Below are positions 21,915-28,419 of a stretch of DNA of 33,281 nt, in pieces. The notes below the pieces were generated by a model, which was not told the origin of the DNA, ran no database searches, and saw only the letters and a list, made by a program, of their open reading frames with translations. The DNA lies in the NCBI GenBank assembly GCA_029560805.1, contig JAKQKE010000064.1:1-33281 (forward strand), read 5' to 3'. The stretch comes from Spirochaetota bacterium (lineage in GTDB: Bacteria > Spirochaetota > Spirochaetia > Treponematales > UBA12059). Every line of letters begins with the position of its first letter. Within the stretch, counting starts at the first letter, position 1. The position numbers and the translations under genes were made by a program.

Positions 21915-23269
21915 TGCTGATTCCATCGATCGATATCCTGGGCGGCAGGGCCGTCCAGCTCGTCGGGGGCGAGCGTTTCGAGCTGGACTGCGGGGATCCG
22001 CTCGAGCTCGCGGAGCGCTTCTCCGTACTCGGTGAGCTGGCCGTCGTCGACCTGGACGCCGCCATGGGCTCCGGCTCCAACCTTGAGCTCGTGGCGGAGC
22101 TGGCTTCTCGCTGGCCGTGCAGAGTCGGCGGGGGCGTGCGCGATGAGTCGACGATGCGCCGGCTCCTCGACTCAGGCGCCCGCTCCGTCATGGTTGGTAC
22201 CAGGGCGACGCCGGAATTCTTGTCCGCTTTCCCCAGGGAACGTCTCATAGCCGCCCTCGACTTCAAGCGCGGCGTCGTCATGACCGAGGGCTGGAAGACC
22301 AGCACCGGAGCGAGCGTAGCCGATAAAGCCGCCGTGCTGGCTCCGTACGTCGGCGGTATCATCGTCACCGCTATCGAGATAGAGGGCTCGCTGTCGGGTA
22401 TCGACCTGAACGCGTCCCGCGCGCTTGTCGAGTCGATACGCGCGGCCGGCTTCGACGGGGTGCTGACGCTCGCCGGTGGAGTGAGCTCGGCCGCCGAGGT
22501 GGCTACCCTCGACGCGATGGGCGTCGACGCGCAGGTCGGCATGGCCCTATACAAGGGCGTACTCGATCCCGCGGACGCGTTCGCCGCGTGCCTGTCTTCC
22601 GACCGGCCCGACGGGCTGTGGCCCACGGTCGTCTGCGACGAGTCAGGCGTCGCGCTCGGGCTCGCGTACTCGGACGCGGAGAGCCTTAAGGCTGCCATAA
22701 CGGAGCGCTCCGGCGTCTATCGCTCGCGTAGGCGTGGGCTGTGGCGCAAGGGCGAGTCGAGCGGCGACCGCCAGACTCTCCTACGAGTCGACGCCGACTG
22801 CGACCGAGACGCGCTACGTTTTACCGTGCGCCAGTCTGGCGCCGGGTTCTGCCACCGGGGAACGCGGACCTGCTTCGGGGCCGTCGGGGCGGCCGGGTTC
22901 GGCGGCGACGATCGCGGCTTCGCTCTGGTATCGAGGACGACGGAGCGGCGCCTCGCCGAAGTCGCCGCGGGCGAAGCGCCGGCGGGCTCATATACGGCCA
23001 GACTCTTCACGGAACCGGGCTTGCTCGACGCCAAGATAGCCGAGGAGGCCGCCGAGCTATGCGAGGCTAGGGGACCGGGGCGCTCCGCCGAGGAGGCGGC
23101 CGACCTCGTCTATTTCGTATCGGTGAAGCTGGCCAGCGATGGGACGAGCCTCGCGGACGTCGAGCGCGTGCTCGACCGCCGCGCTCTGCGCGTGACCAGG
23201 CGGCCCGGTAACGCCAAGTCGCCGTATAGGGAGCAGGGGAACGAAGCGTGGAAGACCGGTATACACTGA
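21914..23269 (+). CDS. hisAIE: HisA-HisI-HisE trifunctional fusion
   Basis: This 451-residue protein joins three enzymes. Residues 1-228 are the HisA isomerase barrel (D7 in PSIDILGGRAVQL, D116 in ALDFKRG, T152, AGGVSS). Residues 232-322 are HisI, PRA-CH cyclohydrolase (GLWRKGESSGD; metal ligands C296 in DADCDRD, C313 in FCHRG, C320 in RTCFG). Residues about 338-430 are HisE, PRA-PH pyrophosphatase (KIAEEAAELCEA, SAEEAADLVYFV). HisIE fusions are common; HisA fused in front is unusual. In HisA the usual DGTLSG reads EGSLSG (157-162), an Asp to Glu change. The ATG overlaps the hisHF stop by one base (TGATG). Confidence 0.93.
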   Translation: MLIPSIDILGGRAVQLVGGERFELDCGDPLELAERFSVLGELAVVDLDAAMGSGSNLELVAELASRWPCRVGGGVRDESTMRRLLDSGARSVMVGTRATPEFLSAFPRERLIAALDFKRGVVMTEGWKTSTGASVADKAAVLAPYVGGIIVTAIEIEGSLSGIDLNASRALVESIRAAGFDGVLTLAGGVSSAAEVATLDAMGVDAQVGMALYKGVLDPADAFAACLSSDRPDGLWPTVVCDESGVALGLAYSDAESLKAAITERSGVYRSRRRGLWRKGESSGDRQTLLRVDADCDRDALRFTVRQSGAGFCHRGTRTCFGAVGAAGFGGDDRGFALVSRTTERRLAEVAAGEAPAGSYTARLFTEPGLLDAKIAEEAAELCEARGPGRSAEEAADLVYFVSVKLASDGTSLADVERVLDRRALRVTRRPGNAKSPYREQGNEAWKTGIH

Positions 23270-24522
23270 GGCGCGTCGGCCTCGAGGAGATAGGCCGTAG
23301 GGGCCGACCGGCCGACGACCCGGCCTGCGAGGCGACGGCTAGGCGCATCATGGACGAGGTACGGGACGGCGGCGAGGCAGCGCTCGCCCGCCTGGCAGCC
23401 GAGCTCGACGGCAACGCCGGCCGGCTGTGGTACGGCCCGGACGACTTCGCCTCGGCGCTGCAATCGATCCCGGCCGCCGAGCGCGGGGTCCTGGAACGGG
23501 CGGCCGGCAGGGTAGGGGCCTTCGCCGCCGCCCAACTCGCCTCGCTCGGAACCGTGGACCTCGCGGTACCCGGCGGCCGGGCCGGCCACGAGGTCCTGCC
23601 GGTGGAGCGGGCCGGCTGCTACGTGCCCGGAGGCCGCTATCCCTTACCGTCCACCGTGCTGATGACCGCCCTCGTCGCGAGGACCGCCGGCGTCGCGGAC
23701 GTCGCGGTCGCCTGCCCGAGGCCGTCTCCCTTGATACTGGCCGCCTGCGCCGTCGCGGGCGCGGATTCCTTGCTCGCGGCGGGCGGCGCGCAGGCCATAG
23801 CCGCCTTCGCGTACGGAGCAGGGCCATTGCCGCCCCGCGACGTCGTCGTCGGCCCGGGCAACCGATACGTCGCCGCCGCCAAGCGCCTAGCCCAGGCACT
23901 AGTCCGTACCGACGCTCCGGCCGGCCCGAGCGAGCTGCTCGTCATCGCCGACGAATCGGCCGACCCGACGACGGTCGCCTGGGATCTGCTCGCCCAGGCG
24001 GAGCACGATCCGGACGCCGTGCCGGCCCTGGCCGCCTCGTCCGAAACGGTCGCGGGCGCGGTGGAGCTGGCCCTGGCGGCCTGCCTCGGCGAGCTTGGAG
24101 CCCTCAGGCCCGAGTCGGCCTCGATAGCCCGGGCGGCCCTCGCCAACGGGTGGGCCTTCGTATCGGCCGACCGTACCGAGCTAGCGGCGGTCGCCGACCG
24201 CTTCGCCCCCGAGCATCTGGAGCTGGCCGTCGTCGAAGCTCGGCGCCTGGCCGGCTCGTGCCGTCATGCCGGGGCGATCTTCATGGGCGGTTCGAGCGCC
24301 GAAGCTTTCGGCGACTACGGCGCGGGCCCGAACCACACCCTGCCCACCTCCGGGCGGGCTCGATCGTCGGGCGGCCTGTCGGTGTTCGACTTCGTGCGCA
24401 TACGCAGTTGGCTGGCAGTCGACGACGCCGACGAGCTTCTCATCGCCGACACGGCGCTACTGGCCGGGGCCGAGGGCCTGTTCGCTCATGCGAGATCGGC
24501 CCTACGGCGCTCCGCTCCGTGA
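23248..24522 (+). CDS. hisD: Histidinol dehydrogenase
   Basis: This 424-residue NAD- and zinc-dependent enzyme performs the last two oxidations from histidinol to histidine. Zinc ligands are Q250 and H253 (LAQAEHD) and D356 (FGDYGAGPNHT), with a His in the C-terminal AEGLFAHAR. Catalytic E322-H323 are in RFAPEHLEL. CYVPGGRYPLPSTVLM and 'AGGAQAIAAFAYG' are further family marks. The start is GTG 23248, with AGGGAG upstream, overlapping the hisAIE end by 22 bp. It ends the operon; no histidinol-phosphate phosphatase gene follows. Confidence 0.95.
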   Translation: MEDRYTLRRVGLEEIGRRGRPADDPACEATARRIMDEVRDGGEAALARLAAELDGNAGRLWYGPDDFASALQSIPAAERGVLERAAGRVGAFAAAQLASLGTVDLAVPGGRAGHEVLPVERAGCYVPGGRYPLPSTVLMTALVARTAGVADVAVACPRPSPLILAACAVAGADSLLAAGGAQAIAAFAYGAGPLPPRDVVVGPGNRYVAAAKRLAQALVRTDAPAGPSELLVIADESADPTTVAWDLLAQAEHDPDAVPALAASSETVAGAVELALAACLGELGALRPESASIARAALANGWAFVSADRTELAAVADRFAPEHLELAVVEARRLAGSCRHAGAIFMGGSSAEAFGDYGAGPNHTLPTSGRARSSGGLSVFDFVRIRSWLAVDDADELLIADTALLAGAEGLFAHARSALRRSAP

Positions 24523-24566
24523 GTGGTACGAAGATTGTGGACCCTGTAATTCAAGCGCCGACGGAC

Positions 24567-24572
24567 TATACT
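24567..24572 (+). promoter_or_regulatory. Candidate -10 box of the YbjN-like gene
   Basis: TATACT lies 47 nt before ATG 24620. No convincing -35 box is present at the right distance. The leader contains AGGAAGGGAG as ribosome-binding site. Confidence 0.35.
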
Positions 24573-24619
24573 AGCGATACGCGCTTATATCGATTCTACC
24601 GATAGGAAGGGAGCAATCT

Positions 24620-25129
24620 ATGAAACTGTTCAGGGCTATCGCGACGATCATGGTCATGTCGCTCGTCGCCATTCCCGCCGTCGCCCAAGGTAGCTCGGAG
24701 GCGGGCAAGGCCGATCCTCGGGTGGCCCAGGCGCTCGACTCCTTGGGCCTCAAGTACTCGGTCAACTCGTCGAATAACTACAAAGTCGTCTACAGCATGG
24801 AAGACGGCTCCGGCCGCTCGCACCTGGCCTTCGTCGTCTCCAAGACCTCCAAGTACCGGAGCCTTGAAATACGGGAGATATGGTCGATCGCGGCCATCCT
24901 GGACGAGTATCCGGACGCCGAGGTCGTCGATTACATGTTCACGATGAACTCGACGACCAAGATCGGCGCTTGGGCCATCGAGGTGTCGGACGACGGCGAG
25001 GTCTGGGTCATGTATACGGTCAAGGTGCCCGCCGACCTGTCAGCGGACGAGCTCAACGATATCATCTACTTCGTCGCCGAGGTCTGCGACGAGCTCGAGG
25101 TCGAGTTGACTGGCGACGACGAGTACTGA
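24620..25129 (+). CDS. Exported YbjN-like protein
   Basis: This 169-residue protein has a signal peptide (MKLFRAIATIMVMSLVAIPAVAQG, cleavage near 23). The mature part resembles the YbjN / type III chaperone-like fold: 'ALDSLGLKYSVNSSNNYKV', 'RSHLAFVVSKTSKY', 'EIREIWSIAAILDEYP', and a closing helix 'LSADELNDIIYFVAEVCDELE'. Periplasmic YbjN-like proteins are small and uncharacterised. It has its own -10 box and a strong terminator at 25166, so it is a separate transcription unit after the his operon. Confidence 0.75.
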   Translation: MKLFRAIATIMVMSLVAIPAVAQGSSEAGKADPRVAQALDSLGLKYSVNSSNNYKVVYSMEDGSGRSHLAFVVSKTSKYRSLEIREIWSIAAILDEYPDAEVVDYMFTMNSTTKIGAWAIEVSDDGEVWVMYTVKVPADLSADELNDIIYFVAEVCDELEVELTGDDEY

Positions 25130-25165
25130 TCCCGTACCTTCTCACGGGTTACCCGCTCGCGTACA

Positions 25166-25203
25166 ACGAGAAGCCCCGCCTTGCGGCGGGGCTTCTCGTG
25201 TTT
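25166..25203 (+). terminator. Intrinsic terminator of the YbjN-like gene
   Basis: A perfect 15-bp stem (25166-25180 with 25185-25199) has a TTGC loop and is followed by GTTT. It lies 36 bp after the stop codon. Confidence 0.85.
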
Positions 25204-25392
25204 GGAGGTGGCGAGAGTCGGCTTCCAGTCGCGCGCGTCCTGCGCGCTCCTTCCAGCCCGCCTACGGGCCGGTGCTCGCTCCTGCTCGCACATCGGCAGG
25301 GGCGCAAGGGGGATACCCCCTCGAGCGACGGCGAGCCGCCGCTCTCACCCCAGCGCCGCTGCGAGTCTCGCGTCGCATGGTTCGACTCCCCC
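25203..25392. repeat. Hairpin-rich element whose ends copy the tmRNA 3' end
   Basis: The stretch between the two terminators holds no credible gene. Its left end TGGAGGTGGCGAGAGTCG (25203-25220) matches the tmRNA-end sequence at 25436-25453 at 16 of 18 positions, in direct orientation. Its right end GGTTCGACTCCCCC (25379-25392) is an exact inverted copy of 25444-25457. In between are several short hairpins: GCGCGCG/TGCGCGC, GCCCGCC/ACGGGC, GCTCGCTCCTGCTCGC, AGGGGG/CCCCCT and GGCGAGCCGCC. The element therefore looks like a small non-coding mobile or REP-like unit with terminal inverted repeats placed beside the tmRNA. Its class is unknown. Confidence 0.55.
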
Positions 25393-25393
25393 G

Positions 25394-25435
25394 AAAACAA
25401 GTCAGGCTCCGCTTTCGCGGAGCCTGACTTGTTTT
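25394..25435 (-). terminator. tmRNA terminator
   Basis: A perfect 19-bp stem (25394-25412 with 25417-25435) closes a 4-nt loop, GAAA in the tmRNA transcript. It begins immediately after the tmRNA discriminator base. On the minus strand it ends in TTGTTTT, a good U tract. Confidence 0.9.
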
Positions 25436-25791
25436 TGGAGGTGGGGGGAGTCGAACCCCCGTCCTATCACGCGGAAGGAAGGCTTCTACAGGTTTAGGCG
25501 GCCTTTCAAGTTGTCGGGAGGCGGGCGGCGGGCCGCCGCGCTATCGCCTCCGTATCCCGCTTGGTGTCCCCCCCGTCCCGCGGGCGTGGCGGGGGGTAAG
25601 CCCTGGTCGGGTTACAGACCGGTCGCGGCGCTCAGAGCGGGGCGCCGCGGAGTCCGTCGCTATCGGCGCTTACGCGGCGAGAGCGAAATTGCCGTTGTCG
25701 TTGGCAATTAAAGGTTTGCCGAGAGTAGGAGATCGGCGCTCCACCTGCGACCCGCGAACCGGACCGTGACAGTCGAAACCGGGGCACCCCC
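25436..25791 (-). ncRNA. ssrA: Transfer-messenger RNA (tmRNA)
   Basis: This 356-nt gene rescues stalled ribosomes with SmpB. The 5' acceptor strand GGGGGTG (25791 down to 25785) pairs with CACCTCC at the 3' end, with one G-U pair. The T arm is GGGGGTTCGACTCCCCC and the 5' part contains GGTTTCGACTG, both tmRNA signatures. The reading frame for the tag encodes ANDNGNFALAA and then TAA at 25670-25672, ending in the typical ALAA degron. Resumption is probably at GCC 25703-25705. The CCA end is not encoded: AAAA of the terminator stem follows the discriminator. It is a one-piece form. Confidence 0.96.
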
Positions 25792-25801
25792 GTACATGGC
25801 T

Positions 25802-25830
25802 ACAATACTGATTGTCGCCGCATGGGTCAA
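25802..25830 (-). promoter_or_regulatory. tmRNA promoter
   Basis: On the minus strand TTGACC (25825-25830) and TATTGT (25802-25807) are 17 nt apart. They lie 10 nt upstream of the mature 5' end, leaving a short leader for RNase P. The promoter lies between mnmA and the tmRNA gene. Confidence 0.7.
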
Positions 25831-25866
25831 GTTGACGAGGGGGACAGCCGTCGCGCCGCCACGGCC

Positions 25867-26970
25867 CTAACGCAGCGCCCGCTCTATGACGCATCCGCCG
25901 AGCACGAAGCCGTCGGCGTCGTAGAAGACGGCCGACTGGCCAGGCGCCGCGGCGCGCTGCGCCGAGTCGAACTCGACGCGGGCCGCCTGGCCGTCGACCG
26001 TGACGAACGCCTTGGCCGGCCTATGGTTCTGCCTGATGCGCACGAAAGCCTCGAAGCGCCGGTCGGCCAGCTCCTCTGCGTGGAGGACCGCGTCGCCGCC
26101 CTCGATGCCGGAGCAGAAGAGCCTATCGTCGCCCGTGACCACGACCCGGTTGCGCTCCGCGTCCAGGGCCGCCACGTAGAGGGGCTCGGGCCCCGTCGAG
26201 ACACCGAGTCCCCTGCGCTGGCCTATCGTGTAGTTGACGATGCCCCGGTGCCTGCCGAGTACCTTGCCCCGCTCGTCGACGATGTCGCCCGGCTCTTGCT
26301 CGTCGAACAGCGCGCCGTAGCCGCCGGGTATGAAGTCCTGGCTCTCCGGCTTGTCGGCGACCTCGAGGCCGAGCCTGCGGGCCTCGGCGCGCACCTCCGC
26401 CTTGGTCATGCCGCCGAGCGGGAAGACCACGCCAGACAGGGTCGCGGGACTCAGGCGGTGTATGAAATAGCTCTGGTCCTTGGTCTCGTCGGCCGCGCGC
26501 CTGAGCGTCGGGCGGCCGGCCCGGCTATCGATCCTCGCGTAGTGGCCGGTGGCGAACAGCTCGAAGTCGAGGCCGGCCGAGCGCGCCCGCTCGAGCAGGA
26601 AGCCGAATTTCATCTCCTGGTTGCAGCGCACGCAGGGGTTGGGCGTACGGCCGGCCCGGTACTCGCGCTTGAAGTAGTCGAGTATCCTGGCCTCGTACTC
26701 GGCCGATAGGTCGAGCGAGCGGTACGGCACGCCGAGCCCGGCGCAGAGCGACTCGGCCGCGGCCACGTCCTCAAGCTCGCCGGGTCCGTAGCACGCGTCC
26801 CCGACGCCGGCTATCGGAGCGGCGCCGGGCCTCCATATCCTCATCGACAGCCCGAAGGCGTGGGCGCCAGCCTCCGCGAGTAGGGCCAGGGCGGTCGAAG
26901 AGTCGACGCCGCCCGACAGGCCTACCGCTATGCGTCGGCCCTTATACTGACTGAGTGCGCTTCCGTTCAT
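25867..26970 (-). CDS. mnmA: tRNA 2-thiouridine(34) synthase MnmA with unusual cysteine pattern
   Basis: This 367-residue enzyme adds sulfur to U34 of tRNA-Lys, -Glu and -Gln. The PP-loop SGGVDSS (19-25) and 'ATGHYARI' are present. The first catalytic region reads TPNPCVRCNQEMKFG with C113 and C116, that is C-x-x-C where E. coli has D-x-x-C. The second catalytic cysteine, normally in a segment such as ESQD-I-C-F-I, is absent: here the protein reads KPESQDFIPGG (207-216 region), as if two residues were deleted. C60 and C76 are extra cysteines near the N-terminal domain. ATG 26970 directly follows a GGAG too close to act as ribosome-binding site; a -10 box ends 7 nt upstream. Confidence 0.93.
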   Translation of the reverse strand: MNGSALSQYKGRRIAVGLSGGVDSSTALALLAEAGAHAFGLSMRIWRPGAAPIAGVGDACYGPGELEDVAAAESLCAGLGVPYRSLDLSAEYEARILDYFKREYRAGRTPNPCVRCNQEMKFGFLLERARSAGLDFELFATGHYARIDSRAGRPTLRRAADETKDQSYFIHRLSPATLSGVVFPLGGMTKAEVRAEARRLGLEVADKPESQDFIPGGYGALFDEQEPGDIVDERGKVLGRHRGIVNYTIGQRRGLGVSTGPEPLYVAALDAERNRVVVTGDDRLFCSGIEGGDAVLHAEELADRRFEAFVRIRQNHRPAKAFVTVDGQAARVEFDSAQRAAAPGQSAVFYDADGFVLGGCVIERALR

Positions 26971-26977
26971 CTCCTGG

Positions 26978-27007
26978 ATACTAGCCCGAAGCGGGCGAGG
27001 CGGACAA
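26978..27007 (-). promoter_or_regulatory. Candidate promoter of mnmA
   Basis: On the minus strand TTGTCC (27002-27007) and TAGTAT (26978-26983) are 18 nt apart. The -10 box ends 7 nt before ATG 26970, so the mRNA would start at the initiation codon. The same TTGTCC box is used by the VWA operon. Confidence 0.45.
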
Positions 27008-27046
27008 GCTGGCCGTATCGGCCCGCGGCGTAACCATCCGCGCGTA

Positions 27047-27075
27047 TTCGCCTTTTATTGCCATTGTGGTATACT
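27047..27075 (+). promoter_or_regulatory. Candidate extended -10 promoter of the gene at 27134
   Basis: TGGTATACT (27067-27075) is an extended -10 box. TTCGCC at 27047-27052 is a weak -35 box 17 nt upstream. The leader is about 50 nt and carries CGGAG near the ATG. Confidence 0.45.
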
Positions 27076-27133
27076 CGCCTACGTCGACCAATTCCGCTGA
27101 AGTCCTCTTTAGCAATCAAACGGAGCATGACTC

Positions 27134-28189
27134 ATGACCATATGGAGACGCGCGGCAGCCGCCTGCGCGATACTTGCCGTCGCCCCTCTCGGCGCTGCCG
27201 CCGCGCCAGCGGCCGCCGTAGCCCTGGACGCCTTCCCCGACTACCTGTCGGTCAGGTCCGAGTTCCTATCGGCCGCGATAACCGCCGCCCCGGCCGTAGC
27301 CCTGGCCTTCAAGCCCGCCTATCGCGAGACTCCGGCCGGCCGTATCCGCGTCTCGGTCGAGCGCGACGGCGCGTCCTTCTACGTACTCTTCCAGCGCGAG
27401 CGCGACGGGGGCTACCCGATCGGCTCGGCGGGCAATATGGTCATCCAGCGATCCGCGGTTACGGGCTACGTGACCGGCGTGATCTGGTACCTGAGCGACG
27501 ACGGGACGAGCTACGTCGGCTTGACTCCCAAGAACGAGCGCACCGTCGTCGACTACGTCGTGGCCGGGTCCCTGTCGCGCGGCGACTATGCGCTGTCTCG
27601 CCTGGTCTACCAGGTGTTCACCGGCAGCTTCAAGGCTTTCCACGACGCGACGAGGGGCGCCCTCGACTGGTCGCTCGTGTTCGGCCAGCCCGGCCCCGAG
27701 GCGTCGGAGACCTTCGCCTCCGCCCTCTTGGCCGGCGGGCCAAGTAGGGCGGCCAAGGCACTCCTCGCGGCCGCCGACGATTTTACCGCGATCGGAGCCT
27801 ACCTAGGCTCGGTCGGCCGCGACGGCTACGAGCCCGAGGAACTCCGCGAGCCCCGGTTCGCCAAGGCGGCCTCGTTCGACGATCCGCGCAGGCCGATCCT
27901 AAGGCCCATCCGCGCGTGGAGCGACGACCAGGGCCTGCCTATCGAGGCCGCCATGGCTACGATACTGGCGGCCCCGCCCGGCGGCGCGTACATAGCGCTC
28001 GTCGGGGGCGTCTCCGACCGGCCGCCGCGGAAGCTGGTTGTGGTGCCCTATCGGAACGGTCGTGGCGCCTACACGCTAGCCTCCTTCGATGCCGACGATT
28101 CCAGCGCCGTCGACCTGGCCGCCCTCGTAGGTTCCATGGCCGGCGCGTCCGTACGACTATTCAGCGTCCCGTTACCCGGAACGATATGA
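27134..28189 (+). CDS. Exported protein of unknown function
   Basis: This 351-residue protein has a clear signal peptide (MTIWRRAAAACAILAVAPLG, ending near AAAAP, residues 22-25). The mature protein is mixed alpha/beta, with 'GRIRVSVERDGASFYVLFQRE', 'GNMVIQRSAVTGYVTGVIWYLSDDG' and a C-terminal strand region 'RKLVVVPYRNGRGAYTLASFD'. I recognise no domain or catalytic motif. It is preceded by its own promoter. The next promoter, for oadB, overlaps its last 15 bases downstream of the stop, so it is probably monocistronic and periplasmic. Confidence 0.72.
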   Translation: MTIWRRAAAACAILAVAPLGAAAAPAAAVALDAFPDYLSVRSEFLSAAITAAPAVALAFKPAYRETPAGRIRVSVERDGASFYVLFQRERDGGYPIGSAGNMVIQRSAVTGYVTGVIWYLSDDGTSYVGLTPKNERTVVDYVVAGSLSRGDYALSRLVYQVFTGSFKAFHDATRGALDWSLVFGQPGPEASETFASALLAGGPSRAAKALLAAADDFTAIGAYLGSVGRDGYEPEELREPRFAKAASFDDPRRPILRPIRAWSDDQGLPIEAAMATILAAPPGGAYIALVGGVSDRPPRKLVVVPYRNGRGAYTLASFDADDSSAVDLAALVGSMAGASVRLFSVPLPGTI

Positions 28190-28194
28190 TTCTG

Positions 28195-28223
28195 TTGACA
28201 GATACCGAATGAGGGCGTAGCCT
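28195..28223 (+). promoter_or_regulatory. Promoter of oadB-oadG
   Basis: A perfect -35 box TTGACA (28195-28200) is 17 nt from TAGCCT (28218-28223). It starts 5 bp after the upstream stop codon and yields an untranslated leader of about 190 nt. Confidence 0.6.
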
Positions 28224-28224
28224 C

Positions 28225-28416
28225 GAGTCAGAGTCAGGCTGCGGCCCGGGGGGGCGGGACGGCGAGCCTGGCCCGGGGTAGCACCCCGACTCCATGAAAC
28301 CTCCTTTCCATGGGGCCCCCCGCCGCCCGCGCCTAGCGCGGGCGGCTTCGTCATCCCCCTCCTTGCCTCCGCGGCGCGTACCGACTACTATGTACCCATC
28401 GAATCGGGAAAGGCGG
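28225..28416 (+). promoter_or_regulatory. Long structured 5' leader of oadB, candidate RNA regulator
   Basis: A multi-helix structure can be drawn. GAGTC (28225-28229) pairs with GACTC (28288-28292), CAGGCT (28235-28240) with AGCCTG (28265-28270), and GGGG (28275-28278) with CCCC (28284-28287). A strong 11-bp hairpin follows (28322-28332 with 28336-28346, CTA loop). ACCTCCTTTC at 28299-28308 equals the 3' anti-Shine-Dalgarno end of 16S rRNA and could pair with the oadB ribosome-binding site AAAGGCGG (28409-28416). The layout of aptamer-like fold, hairpin and anti-RBS suggests a riboswitch or other leader control. I do not recognise a known class. Confidence 0.45.
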
Positions 28417-28419
28417 ATT

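Noticed and set aside
25203-25392. Possible tRNA or second tmRNA gene suggested by GGTTCGACTC and GAGAGTCG pieces
   Set aside because: The pieces cannot form a T arm with flanking bases, no anticodon arm or acceptor stem can be drawn, and they match the neighbouring tmRNA end instead.
25166-25435. CRISPR-like arrangement of two similar hairpins followed by the same 9-18 nt
   Set aside because: There are only two units, with unrelated stem sequences and no spacer periodicity; they are terminators next to duplicated tmRNA-end sequence.
24880-25497. Plus-strand open frames across the YbjN gene end and the tmRNA-side element
   Set aside because: They pass through two strong terminators and the tmRNA 3' end, and have no ribosome-binding site or motif.
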